A DNA stretch of 64,000 nucleotides from an uncultured Lachnospiraceae bacterium (lineage in GTDB: Bacteria; Bacillota; Clostridia; Lachnospirales; Lachnospiraceae): positions 124,001-188,000 of the forward strand of contig CAJUKA010000001.1 of the NCBI GenBank assembly GCA_910586585.1, in the 5' to 3' direction. Each line of letters opens with the position of its first letter. The first letter of the stretch is position 1. Both the position numbers and the translations under genes were made by a program. The notes under the pieces are model-generated. The model saw only the letters and a list, made by a program, of their open reading frames with translations, searched no databases and was not told where the DNA came from. Shown here in pieces: positions 35,722 through 44,168 of the stretch.

Positions 35722-37638
35722 ATGAAATCCCTAAAAGATATCAAACAAAGCAAAATAATGACAGCGGCATGCGGTATTTTCACAGCAGCCATTTTGATGA
35801 TGCATTATGAAGTGGTCTCAGATGAAATGATTGAAAGTATAGTGCCGGATAGCGGAAGAATTGTCAGATTTTTGTTGAAACTGCTCTATGCAATAGAGGA
35901 TAATTTTGTATTGGGGATTCTTGTGGCACTTTTTTGCTTTCTTTTATATCAATATTCTTTTTGCCTAGGAAAATTAAAGACACATGAGGGTATTCTTGGA
36001 ATACTTATGGCATTGACGATGCTGTTTGGAAGAGCATTTGAGGAATTCGGCACCACACAGATTTTTGTGATGGGTTCAGCGCAGGTTGTTAAGACAGTAT
36101 TGATTTTGGCAGGATATTTGTTGTTTTTTCCACAGCTTGTCAAGGCAGTAAGTGCATACAGCCGCACACATTTATGTTTTCAGAGCGGTTTTGATATCGA
36201 AAATCCTAAACGATACAGATGGGGTGTATTTGGAATTTTGATAGCAGTCTGGAGCATTCATTTGATTGCATTTCTTCCTGGAATGTTTATGGGCGACACC
36301 GAAGATATTATCTACATGGCGTACAATTATCATACAGGGCTTGCAGACACAGTGGAATTGATTTCAGAAGATGTGCTTTTGGTGGATCATCATTCCGTAT
36401 TGTATACTGTTTTACTAGGGTTTTTTGTCAAGGCTGGAAGGTTTTTGTTTCATTCTGAAAATACAGGAATTTTTTTCTATACAATCGCACAGGAATTGTT
36501 TACGGCATGGGTGCTGGCACAAGGGCTGTATCAGCTCAAAAAGTATCGTGTAAATGCTGCAGTCAGGACCTTTATTTTATTGTTTTTATGCCTTTTTCCA
36601 TGGATTCCCAGATATGCGATTATGGCGACAAAAGATACATTGTTTGCAGATTTTTTGATGTTGTATTTGCTGACAATCCTTGATATTGCGGAGGAAAGAC
36701 CAGAAAAGATACCAGTAAAACATCTTGTGGCGTTAGCTGTTTATGCAGTACTAATTTTTCTTTTGCGAAAAAATGGCTTGTATGCAGTACTGTTGTCGCA
36801 GCCGTTTTTGTTGATGCTGAACAAGAAATGGCTCAAAGCTGTTGCGCTTGTGATGTTATGCATTTTTTTGTCAAAATTTGTTTATTCAGATGTGATACTT
36901 CCAGCAGCACAGATCACAGATGGAAGTGTCAGTGCGGCACTGTCAATACCATTGCAGCAGACATCACGGTATTTGAAATATTATGGCGATGAGGTCACGC
37001 AGGAGGAAAAAGAGGCGATTTCGGCAGTTGCAGATTATGATGCGCTTCCTGAAGTGTATTGGCCAGACCGTTCAGACTGGGCAAAAGCCTGTTGGAAAAA
37101 AGAAGCAGACAGCGAGGATATGAAAAACTATTTTGCTGTGTGGGCAAAGATGCTTATGAAGCACCCACTTACGTATGTTGCGGCGACGGCAAACAATTAT
37201 TATGCATATTTTTATCCGGTTGTTGTGGATTTGTATGAGTTTGAAAGAGCCAGTGACGGCAGTATTGCCAGTGCGAATGTGGATGGGTATTTTGCATTTG
37301 CCGCTTCAAAAAGCAGAATTTCCTTGGCATTTCGGCGACTGCTTCGGTTTGGGGATGCAGTGTTTATGAAGATTCCGCTTATCAATCTGCTCTGCACCAG
37401 TGCATTGTATATCTGGATGCTGGTTTTTGCATGGACTAGAAGCATTGTGAAAAAGGACAGAAATCTGCTGATGCTTGTGATTCCTATGTTGATGCTGGTG
37501 CTGACAATTCTTTCTGGACCATGCAATGGAAATATTTACCATCGCTTTACGTATCCGGTAGCAATGTGTATTCCGCTTGTCGTAGGATACGGCTTCAGGA
37601 ATGGGACAAAAAATGAGGAGGAAAACTGCAATGATTGA
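35722..37638 (+). CDS. DUF6020-family polytopic membrane protein
   Basis: Protein of 638 aa with about twelve hydrophobic segments. The large first external loop carries LPGMFMGDTEDIIYMAYNYHTG and then VDHHSVLYTVLLG (about residues 188-238), the conserved core I associate with DUF6020, a family frequent in Lachnospiraceae and probably GT-C-like. A second soluble loop of about 110 residues spans roughly 395-500. It is inserted between the aminotransferase and isomerase genes, which suggests that it may transfer or handle the same amino sugar on the outer face. Its stop overlaps the isomerase start by eight bases. Function is inference. Confidence 0.68.
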   Translation: MKSLKDIKQSKIMTAACGIFTAAILMMHYEVVSDEMIESIVPDSGRIVRFLLKLLYAIEDNFVLGILVALFCFLLYQYSFCLGKLKTHEGILGILMALTMLFGRAFEEFGTTQIFVMGSAQVVKTVLILAGYLLFFPQLVKAVSAYSRTHLCFQSGFDIENPKRYRWGVFGILIAVWSIHLIAFLPGMFMGDTEDIIYMAYNYHTGLADTVELISEDVLLVDHHSVLYTVLLGFFVKAGRFLFHSENTGIFFYTIAQELFTAWVLAQGLYQLKKYRVNAAVRTFILLFLCLFPWIPRYAIMATKDTLFADFLMLYLLTILDIAEERPEKIPVKHLVALAVYAVLIFLLRKNGLYAVLLSQPFLLMLNKKWLKAVALVMLCIFLSKFVYSDVILPAAQITDGSVSAALSIPLQQTSRYLKYYGDEVTQEEKEAISAVADYDALPEVYWPDRSDWAKACWKKEADSEDMKNYFAVWAKMLMKHPLTYVAATANNYYAYFYPVVVDLYEFERASDGSIASANVDGYFAFAASKSRISLAFRRLLRFGDAVFMKIPLINLLCTSALYIWMLVFAWTRSIVKKDRNLLMLVIPMLMLVLTILSGPCNGNIYHRFTYPVAMCIPLVVGYGFRNGTKNEEENCND

Positions 37639-38050
37639 GAATTGCAAGCTGATAGAATTTCCGCAAAATGGAGATGAACGGGGACATCTGGTAGTAGTAG
37701 AGGCAAACAAGGATATTCCGTTTGCGATCAAAAGGGTATTTTATATTTATGGTTCTGATCAGGACGTGATTCGGGGACGTCATGCAAATTATAATTCTGA
37801 GTTTGTACTAATCAATGTGGCGGGAACCTCCAAAGTGAAAGTTGATGATGGTATCAGCCAGAAAATATTTGACCTTGACAGGCCCCATATTGGTATTTAT
37901 CTTCCCAAGCTGGTATGGAAAGATATGTATGATTTTTCGAAAGATTCGGTTCTTTTGTGTCTTGCAAGCGAGCACTATGACGCAGCCGAATATATCAGGG
38001 ATTATGAAACCTATTTGAGTCTGATGAGGAATAACAGGGAAAATAAATGA
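37631..38050 (+). CDS. dTDP-sugar 3,4-ketoisomerase (FdtA/QdtA-like cupin)
   Basis: Small cupin of 139 aa, the expected length for FdtA/QdtA. It starts at 37631 after a GAGGAGG site inside the upstream gene; the frame is open to 37601 but those residues do not fit the family. DERGHLVVVE, IKRVFYIYG, GRHAN and the C-terminal SEHYDAAEYIRDYETYL are the family's conserved blocks, with His in GRHAN as a likely active-site residue. It isomerises dTDP-4-keto-6-deoxyglucose to the 3-keto form for transamination by the enzyme at 34607. FdtA versus QdtA (galacto or gluco product) cannot be told by eye. Confidence 0.87.
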   Translation: MIENCKLIEFPQNGDERGHLVVVEANKDIPFAIKRVFYIYGSDQDVIRGRHANYNSEFVLINVAGTSKVKVDDGISQKIFDLDRPHIGIYLPKLVWKDMYDFSKDSVLLCLASEHYDAAEYIRDYETYLSLMRNNRENK

Positions 38051-38871
38051 AAAACTATTTGAAGAAGATTAAAAATATTCCCAAAAGGATAGAACGGGAA
38101 ATCGAAGCGTTTCAATATCGCAATGGACGCTATGCAGGTGTGCTTCGGATTTTGAATACTGAGGAGTCTCTTTCTTATATCGAGAAGCATCCCATCAGTT
38201 TTTATCGATATGGAGATGGTGAAATTGCGCTGATGATGGGAGAGGGAATTCCCTTTCAAAAGGCAGATAAACGATTGGCAAAAAGACTAAGAGATCTGCT
38301 TACGGTGAATGAAAAAGGTATCAAAGCAGCGATCCCATATTGCTATTTTCACTATGAGCAGGGGTTGGTTGATATTGTAGAGGGCTTTAACTATGCAATG
38401 AAATGCCAGCGCAGATTTCTGCTGGATCACTGTCGGCGGGATATCGTTTATTTAGATACTTCTATTACGCAAATCTATCAAAGCTATGAAACTTATGATT
38501 TTGCACGATATTTTGAACGGGTAAAAAAACTATTTTGCGGCAGAAAAGTGACAGTGATATGCGGGAAGGGCATTTTTCAGAATATTCAATATAATCTGCT
38601 GGATTTGTGCGAATCAATCACATATATGGAGGCACCAAGCAAGAATGCATTTTCAGAATATCAGGACATTTTGAAGAGGGCGCTTACAATACCCAAGGAC
38701 TCACTCATTTGTATTGTCTTGGGACCGACGGCAAAACCGTTAGCATATGATTTGCACAGGCAAGGGTATCAGGCATGGGATATTGGACATTTTATCAAGG
38801 ATTATGATGCATACTGCAAAAAAGCAGCCAGAACGGCGGACACTATCGCAGCATTCTACAGACCAGATTAA
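38047..38871 (+). CDS. GT-D fold glycosyltransferase (DUF1792 type)
   Basis: Protein of 274 aa. SFYRYGDGEIALM contains the DxE metal motif of the GT-D fold (D57, E59); QRRFLLDHCRRD, VTVICGKG and LGPTAKPLAYDL are the other conserved blocks. GT-D enzymes such as the streptococcal DUF1792 protein add glucose to growing glycan chains on adhesins and are also found in capsule loci. It overlaps the isomerase stop (ATGA) and is followed by a second protein with the same domain. Fold assignment is firm; acceptor unknown. Confidence 0.85.
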   Translation: MKNYLKKIKNIPKRIEREIEAFQYRNGRYAGVLRILNTEESLSYIEKHPISFYRYGDGEIALMMGEGIPFQKADKRLAKRLRDLLTVNEKGIKAAIPYCYFHYEQGLVDIVEGFNYAMKCQRRFLLDHCRRDIVYLDTSITQIYQSYETYDFARYFERVKKLFCGRKVTVICGKGIFQNIQYNLLDLCESITYMEAPSKNAFSEYQDILKRALTIPKDSLICIVLGPTAKPLAYDLHRQGYQAWDIGHFIKDYDAYCKKAARTADTIAAFYRPD

Positions 38872-38885
38872 GGAGAACAGAGCAG

Positions 38886-40556
38886 ATGAAAAATAACGTA
38901 TCAGTAATTGTTTTTTCAAAAGGCAGACCCATGCAGCTACATGCATATCTTGAGAGCATGCTTAAATTTTCGGACGCAGCACCAGAAGATATCACTGTAT
39001 TGTGCTGTGAGACGGAAGGAATACGATATGATAAAGTAAAAGCGCAGTTTGCACAGGTGAACTGGTGTATAGAAAAAAAATTTGAGGAAGATTTGAAAAA
39101 GGCGGTAGCTGCCGCAGGCGATTATATTATTTTTGGCTGTGATGATGTGGTGTTCACCAGACCTTTTGCGCTTCAAAAGGCGGCTGCATATCTGGAACAG
39201 TCGCCAGAGGTGTTTGGATTTAGTATTCGTTTGGGACAAAATATAGTGCCCTATCCCAAAAGAGCTGTCTGCAAGGATGGCATTATGAAATGGAACTGGG
39301 AAGAGTGCGGGGAGCAGCACTATAGTTATCCATGGGAGCTTGACTGTACTGTGTACAGAAAATCCGATGTGCAAAGATTAATTGACCAAGAAGAAAAGGC
39401 GATCAAGAACCCCAATTATTTAGAGGCAATCATCAGTATCCACAACAGAAGCATAAAAATTCAAAGAAAGTATCTGGCGTGCAATCAGGATCATGGCTGT
39501 GCGGTGGTGATAACGGTCAATCGTGTGCAGGAGTCCTACCAGAATGGTTTTGACGACAGTATGATGACAGATATTTATTCGCTCGACAAACTTTATAATG
39601 ATGAGGATAACACGCTGGATATCGACAAAATTGCACAGCTAGAGAATCATGTGGTGCATGTAGGGTCAGAATATTTTCTACTGCGCAGGGAAAACAAAGC
39701 ATATTCCCAGCAAAGTCTTAAGAGAAAGCAATGGAAGAATTTAACAGGAAAGATAGAAAAATTTGGCCGAAAAAGCTATAATTATGTGGAAAGACGTGTT
39801 TACCGGCATGGGCTTTTTGAGAAGAAGCTGTGTATTTTGAATACCAAAAAGACATTAAAGACCCTGATGGATACCCAAAAAAGCTTTGTCAGGTTTGGAG
39901 AGAGTGAGATTTTATTGATGCAGGGAAAAACGGTATCATCGCAGCAGTATGATGAGAAACTAGCGCGGCGTCTCAAAAAGATACTTGCTTCGAAAGAAGA
40001 AAACCTGCTGATAGGAATTCCATATTATTATATTTATCCAAGAGAGAAAATGACGCCATATATGGAGATACGTTCGCTGTCCGTTGCAGACCAGAGACGC
40101 TTTTTATTTGGACATTGCAGAAGAGATACAGAATATATCGACGCGGGATTTACCCAGGCGTATCATCTTTATGAGACATATGACTTTGAAAAACATTTTA
40201 AAAGGGCGGAAAAACTTCTTTCAGGCAGGGATGTGACTGTGATTTGCGGTGAGGGTGCATTGGACAGACTGCAGTATCGTTTGCTGGATGTGTGCAAATC
40301 GGTTGCGTATCAGTATGGTCCGGCATCGGAGGCATTTTCTCATTACAATGAAATATTGAAACAGGCTTTGAAAATTAAAAAGGACAGATTAATCTGTGTG
40401 GCATTGGGACCAACTGCCAAACCATTAGTATATGACTTGTACAAAAAAGGATATCAGGTATGGGATATTGGCCATTTGCCAAAGGATTATGATGCATACA
40501 AAAGAAACAAGCCAAGGACAGAGGCAGATATTATACAATTTTATTTGCCGGATTGA
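38886..40556 (+). CDS. Two-domain glycosyltransferase: GT-A-like domain fused to GT-D domain
   Basis: Protein of 556 aa. Residues 1 to about 270 form a GT-A-like domain (VSVIVFSKGRPMQL at the start, IIFGCDDVVF near residue 80 as an acidic metal-site candidate). Residues about 300-556 form a GT-D domain clearly paralogous to the preceding gene: both have LGPTAKPL, YDL, WDIGH and KDYDAY in register. The metal motif reads RFGESE here (E339, E341) against RYGDGE upstream, so the first Asp of DxE is Glu. The open frame is continuous, so this is a true fusion. It could add two sugars in succession, or the GT-D half could be altered in activity. Confidence 0.78.
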   Translation: MKNNVSVIVFSKGRPMQLHAYLESMLKFSDAAPEDITVLCCETEGIRYDKVKAQFAQVNWCIEKKFEEDLKKAVAAAGDYIIFGCDDVVFTRPFALQKAAAYLEQSPEVFGFSIRLGQNIVPYPKRAVCKDGIMKWNWEECGEQHYSYPWELDCTVYRKSDVQRLIDQEEKAIKNPNYLEAIISIHNRSIKIQRKYLACNQDHGCAVVITVNRVQESYQNGFDDSMMTDIYSLDKLYNDEDNTLDIDKIAQLENHVVHVGSEYFLLRRENKAYSQQSLKRKQWKNLTGKIEKFGRKSYNYVERRVYRHGLFEKKLCILNTKKTLKTLMDTQKSFVRFGESEILLMQGKTVSSQQYDEKLARRLKKILASKEENLLIGIPYYYIYPREKMTPYMEIRSLSVADQRRFLFGHCRRDTEYIDAGFTQAYHLYETYDFEKHFKRAEKLLSGRDVTVICGEGALDRLQYRLLDVCKSVAYQYGPASEAFSHYNEILKQALKIKKDRLICVALGPTAKPLVYDLYKKGYQVWDIGHLPKDYDAYKRNKPRTEADIIQFYLPD

Positions 40557-40571
40557 GACGGAGGCAGATTT

Positions 40572-41321
40572 ATGCGGAATATAGCAGACTATGAACAGCA
40601 ATATATGGAACATCCTTTTGAGCGCACACAGGAGGGCTACAGAAGAAAGCAAATAAAATCTATGATAGATACTTATGCAAAAGCTGGAAATGCTATCTTA
40701 GAAATTGGATGCGGACTTTCTCCATTGTTTGCAGATTATCAGGATGAATATTTGTTTACGGTTGTAGAACCTGCAAAGCATTGTTATCAGAATGCATGTT
40801 CTTTGGCTGAATCATATCAAAATGTCAAATGTTTTCAGGGGTTCTTTGAAGAGGTGGTATCCCAGCTTGGAGAAAAACCATTTGATATGATTATCTGTTC
40901 TAGTTTATTGCATGAAGTAGAACAGCCACAGCTTTTGCTGCGTGCAATCGGCTGTTTATGCCATTCCCAAACCATTGTTCATATCAATGTGCCAAATGCA
41001 TTTTCATTTCATCGCTTGCTGGCAAAAGAAATGGGCTTTATACAGGATGTTCACCAATTATCAGACGCCAACAAGACATTGCAGCAGTACCATGTATTTG
41101 ATATGGAAACACTCACGCAGTTGGCTGTCAGTGAGGGCTTTGCGGTGGTGGATGCAGGAACTTATTTTTTGAAACCATTTACTCACCAGCAGATGCAGCA
41201 ATGTCTCGATGCAGAAATTTTGAATCATGATATTTTAAATGCACTGGATCAGATGTGCACTTCATATATGAAAGAGTATGGCTCAGAGATTTATCTGAAT
41301 ATGCACAAAATTTGTAAGTAA
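40572..41321 (+). CDS. Class I SAM-dependent methyltransferase
   Basis: Soluble protein of 249 aa with a Rossmann-type SAM site ILEIGCGLSP near residue 42, the acidic ribose-binding position TVVEPAK near 64, and FDMIICSSLLHEVEQP near 108, as in type 11/12 methyltransferases. It begins 15 bases after the GT-D fusion gene. In this setting O- or N-methylation of a sugar before export is likely, for instance of the 3-amino sugar, but no substrate is visible. Chain-terminating methylation, as known in some ABC-exported O-antigens, is another possibility given the ABC exporter that follows. Confidence 0.82.
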   Translation: MRNIADYEQQYMEHPFERTQEGYRRKQIKSMIDTYAKAGNAILEIGCGLSPLFADYQDEYLFTVVEPAKHCYQNACSLAESYQNVKCFQGFFEEVVSQLGEKPFDMIICSSLLHEVEQPQLLLRAIGCLCHSQTIVHINVPNAFSFHRLLAKEMGFIQDVHQLSDANKTLQQYHVFDMETLTQLAVSEGFAVVDAGTYFLKPFTHQQMQQCLDAEILNHDILNALDQMCTSYMKEYGSEIYLNMHKICK

Positions 41322-41391
41322 AATACTTACATAGATAAACTGTGAAGATATTTTAGTTAGAAGCGCCTTAATGGCATGATATGGAGTGAAA

Positions 41392-43155
41392 ATGTTAAAA
41401 AAAATTAATTATGTACTAGATAAACGACAGAAAATTAATTTATGTATTTTGCTGGTTATTATTTTTATTGGCGCCTTTGTGGAGCTTTTGGGGGTGTCGG
41501 CAATCCTGCCAATTGTGAATATTGCACTAAATCCGTCTTATATTGATGAAAAATGGTATCTTGTTTTGATTTGGGATATTATGGGCTTTGTGGACGTCAG
41601 ACAGATGGTTGCATTTATGTCAGGGGTATTGATTGTGATCTATATTGTAAAAAATATTTATATTACAATGATGTATAGTTTGCAGTACCGGCTGGTTTTT
41701 AACAATCAAAAACGGCTTGCGGTGAAAATGATGGATTGTTATATGCACCAGAATTATCTGTTTCATGTGTCCAAAAATGTAGCAGAGCTGCAAAGAAACG
41801 TAACAGCGGATGTAAATGGATTTTTTACTGCAGTGTTAAATACATTGCAGCTTGCAGCGGAGGTAAGCGTTAGTTTAGCGCTGATTGTCTTTTTGTTTAC
41901 GCTGGACTATGTGACAACGATTGCGGTGGCAGCGTTGGTGGTTGTATTTGGCGCTTTTTTTACACTGATATACAAAAAGGTGCTGGTGCAGAAAGGAGAG
42001 CGCAACAGAGACTTAAATGTTCAGGTAACAAAATGGATTTTGCAGGCGTTTTCAGGAATTAAGGAAATAAAAGTTGCGAATAATGAAGCATTTTTTGTTC
42101 ATAATTATGAGGATAATTATGGACAGTTTGCTGTGTTGCAAAGACAGCAGTCCATGCTCAAATTTCTCCCGCGCCCGCTGATGGAATCGTTGTGTATTTG
42201 TGGACTCCTGCTTGCGGTAATTATCAAAATGCAGTTTTCTGACGGGAATATTGAAGCCTTTATCCCTGTCCTGTCTGCCTTTGCAATTGCTGCGTTTCGT
42301 CTTCTTCCATCATTTAACCGCATTACAGGCTTTCTTGGCGGAATTATGTTTGATTTGCCAGCGATAGATGCAGTGTACCATGATTTGGTAGAGATAGAAG
42401 AACTGATGAAACAGCAAAAGGAGGAGGAAAGCAGCTCTTCACAGATTGCATTGAATGAGACAATCACGATGGATCATATTTCTTTTCATTATCCGGAGTC
42501 ACAGCAGTGGATTCTCAAAGATGCCAGTCTCAGCATAAAAAAGAACAGTTCAATTGCGCTGATTGGAGCGTCAGGAGCAGGAAAAACCACAGCAGTAGAT
42601 ATTATATTGGGTCTTTTGGAGCCACAGAAAGGAAACATAGAGGTTGATGGGGAAAATATCCGCAAACAAATGGCATCATGGCATAATTGTATTGGATATA
42701 TCCCGCAGACAATCTATCTGATGGATGATACAATCCGCGCCAACATTGCATTTGGAATTCCAAAAGAAGAGGTGGACGACGCCAGAATTGAACAGGCGAT
42801 GAAAGAGGCGCAGCTAGACAGTTTTGTTCATTCACTTCCAGACAAAGCAGATACTGTGATTGGTGACAGAGGGGTGAAGCTTTCGGGCGGACAGCGCCAA
42901 AGAATAGGAATTGCCAGAGCATTGTACAGAGATCCGCAGGTATTGATTTTGGATGAGGCTACTTCAGCACTTGACAATGAGACAGAAAAGGAAGTTATGG
43001 AGGCGATAGAAGGACTTCATGGGCAGCGGACAATGATTGTCATTGCGCACAGACTGACAACAATCAAAAATTGTGACGCAATCTATGAGGTGTCTGATGG
43101 GCAGATTACGCAAAGGACACATCAGGAAATTTTTGGGCAGACAGCGAGAGGATAG
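41392..43155 (+). CDS. ABC transporter with fused permease and ATPase (PglK/Wzk-type flippase), copy 2
   Basis: Protein of 587 aa starting at 41392, five bases after ATGGAG; a GTG at 41386 is in frame. Membrane domain residues 1-320, Walker A GASGAGKTT from about 392, signature SGGQRQR near 498, Walker B VLILDEATSALD near 517. The N-terminal NYVLDKRQKINLC is shared in pattern with copy 1 (a short LDxxQKxxL segment before helix 1), showing common origin. It likely flips a lipid-linked oligosaccharide. The gene is preceded by a 70-base gap with no clear promoter and starts the block of membrane decorating enzymes. Confidence 0.88.
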   Translation: MLKKINYVLDKRQKINLCILLVIIFIGAFVELLGVSAILPIVNIALNPSYIDEKWYLVLIWDIMGFVDVRQMVAFMSGVLIVIYIVKNIYITMMYSLQYRLVFNNQKRLAVKMMDCYMHQNYLFHVSKNVAELQRNVTADVNGFFTAVLNTLQLAAEVSVSLALIVFLFTLDYVTTIAVAALVVVFGAFFTLIYKKVLVQKGERNRDLNVQVTKWILQAFSGIKEIKVANNEAFFVHNYEDNYGQFAVLQRQQSMLKFLPRPLMESLCICGLLLAVIIKMQFSDGNIEAFIPVLSAFAIAAFRLLPSFNRITGFLGGIMFDLPAIDAVYHDLVEIEELMKQQKEEESSSSQIALNETITMDHISFHYPESQQWILKDASLSIKKNSSIALIGASGAGKTTAVDIILGLLEPQKGNIEVDGENIRKQMASWHNCIGYIPQTIYLMDDTIRANIAFGIPKEEVDDARIEQAMKEAQLDSFVHSLPDKADTVIGDRGVKLSGGQRQRIGIARALYRDPQVLILDEATSALDNETEKEVMEAIEGLHGQRTMIVIAHRLTTIKNCDAIYEVSDGQITQRTHQEIFGQTARG

Positions 43156-43159
43156 AGAT

Positions 43160-44149
43160 ATGGTAGAGCTGAAAATAAAAGAATACGAGAATGCAGATAA
43201 GGAAAAATGGGATACGTTTGTGATGAAACAGTCTGTCAATGGAACATTTCTTCAGACCAAGAATTTTTTGGATTATCATGGAGACCGATTTGAAGATGCA
43301 TCTTTGATACTATATAAGGGAAATGATACACTCGTTGCAGTTATTCCAGCATGTCAACTGATAGAAAATGGAAGAAAAATATTTTCTGCACACTGCGGCA
43401 GTACTTTTGGCGGGATTGTTATGAGTGAGGCGTTTTATAATATTGAGCATATGGATGCAGTGCTGACGATTCTAGAGAAATACCTGCGTCATAAGGGTTT
43501 TATGGAGGTGCATATAAAGCCTGCCAGTGATATTTTTGCCAAGCAAAGCGGAAATTTGCTGTATTACTTTTTATTTCAAAGAGGTTATACCACATTTGAG
43601 GAATTGAGCTGTTATATTGACTTTAGAGACTATAAAGACGATATTGCGTCCAATTTTTCCTCTGGCAGAAGGCGCGATTATAAATATTCTCTCAAAAATG
43701 AGTTGTCGTTTAAAATGCTTCAAACATCTTCTGAAATAGAAGCGTTTTATGAAATCTTGTGTGGCAATCTCCGGAAATTTGATGCAAAACCAGTGCATAC
43801 GCTTGAGCAGATGCTTGAATTTAAAGAGCATCGTTTGAAAGATGTGGTAGAATTCTATGGAGTGTTTCACGAAGAACGAATGATAGCCGGAAGCATGGTA
43901 TTTTTATTTGGACAAGCGGTATTTCATACGCAGTATCTTGCAGCCGATCAAAGCTGCCTGAAGCTGTTTCCTATGAACTTTCTTGATACGAACCTTATCA
44001 GTACTGCACGTGCACGGGGATTTCGATATTTTTCTTTTGGAACAAGTACAGAAGAGCACGGTAAAATACTAAATAAAAAACTTGCAGAATTCAAAGAGGG
44101 CTTTGGTTCATGTTATGGAACAAACAGGACATTTGTGAAGGAGCTGTAA
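43160..44149 (+). CDS. GNAT/FemAB-like acyl- or aminoacyl-transferase
   Basis: Protein of 329 aa beginning at 43160 just after the ABC gene (four-base gap, AGAGGATAGAG site); the open frame to 43073 overlaps the ABC gene and is rejected. The sequence shows the double-GNAT layout of FemAB and BioF2-like acetyltransferases: an N-terminal SVNGTFLQTKNFLDYH, SGRRRDYKYSLKN in the middle, HEERMIAGSMVFLFG and a late YFSFGTSTEEHGK. FemAB-like proteins add amino acids to lipid-linked peptidoglycan; the related polysaccharide-locus members are thought to N-acylate amino sugars. With the isomerase/aminotransferase pair nearby and no FdtC-type acetyltransferase seen, N-acylation of the 3-amino sugar is a reasonable inference. 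Confidence 0.75.
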   Translation: MVELKIKEYENADKEKWDTFVMKQSVNGTFLQTKNFLDYHGDRFEDASLILYKGNDTLVAVIPACQLIENGRKIFSAHCGSTFGGIVMSEAFYNIEHMDAVLTILEKYLRHKGFMEVHIKPASDIFAKQSGNLLYYFLFQRGYTTFEELSCYIDFRDYKDDIASNFSSGRRRDYKYSLKNELSFKMLQTSSEIEAFYEILCGNLRKFDAKPVHTLEQMLEFKEHRLKDVVEFYGVFHEERMIAGSMVFLFGQAVFHTQYLAADQSCLKLFPMNFLDTNLISTARARGFRYFSFGTSTEEHGKILNKKLAEFKEGFGSCYGTNRTFVKEL

Positions 44150-44168
44150 GGAAAACAGGGGGCGGCCG

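Noticed and set aside
38886..40556. Fusion as a sequencing or assembly artefact joining two genes
   Set aside because: The frame is continuous, spacing between domains is filled by a coherent linker, and the upstream stand-alone GT-D gene is separately intact.
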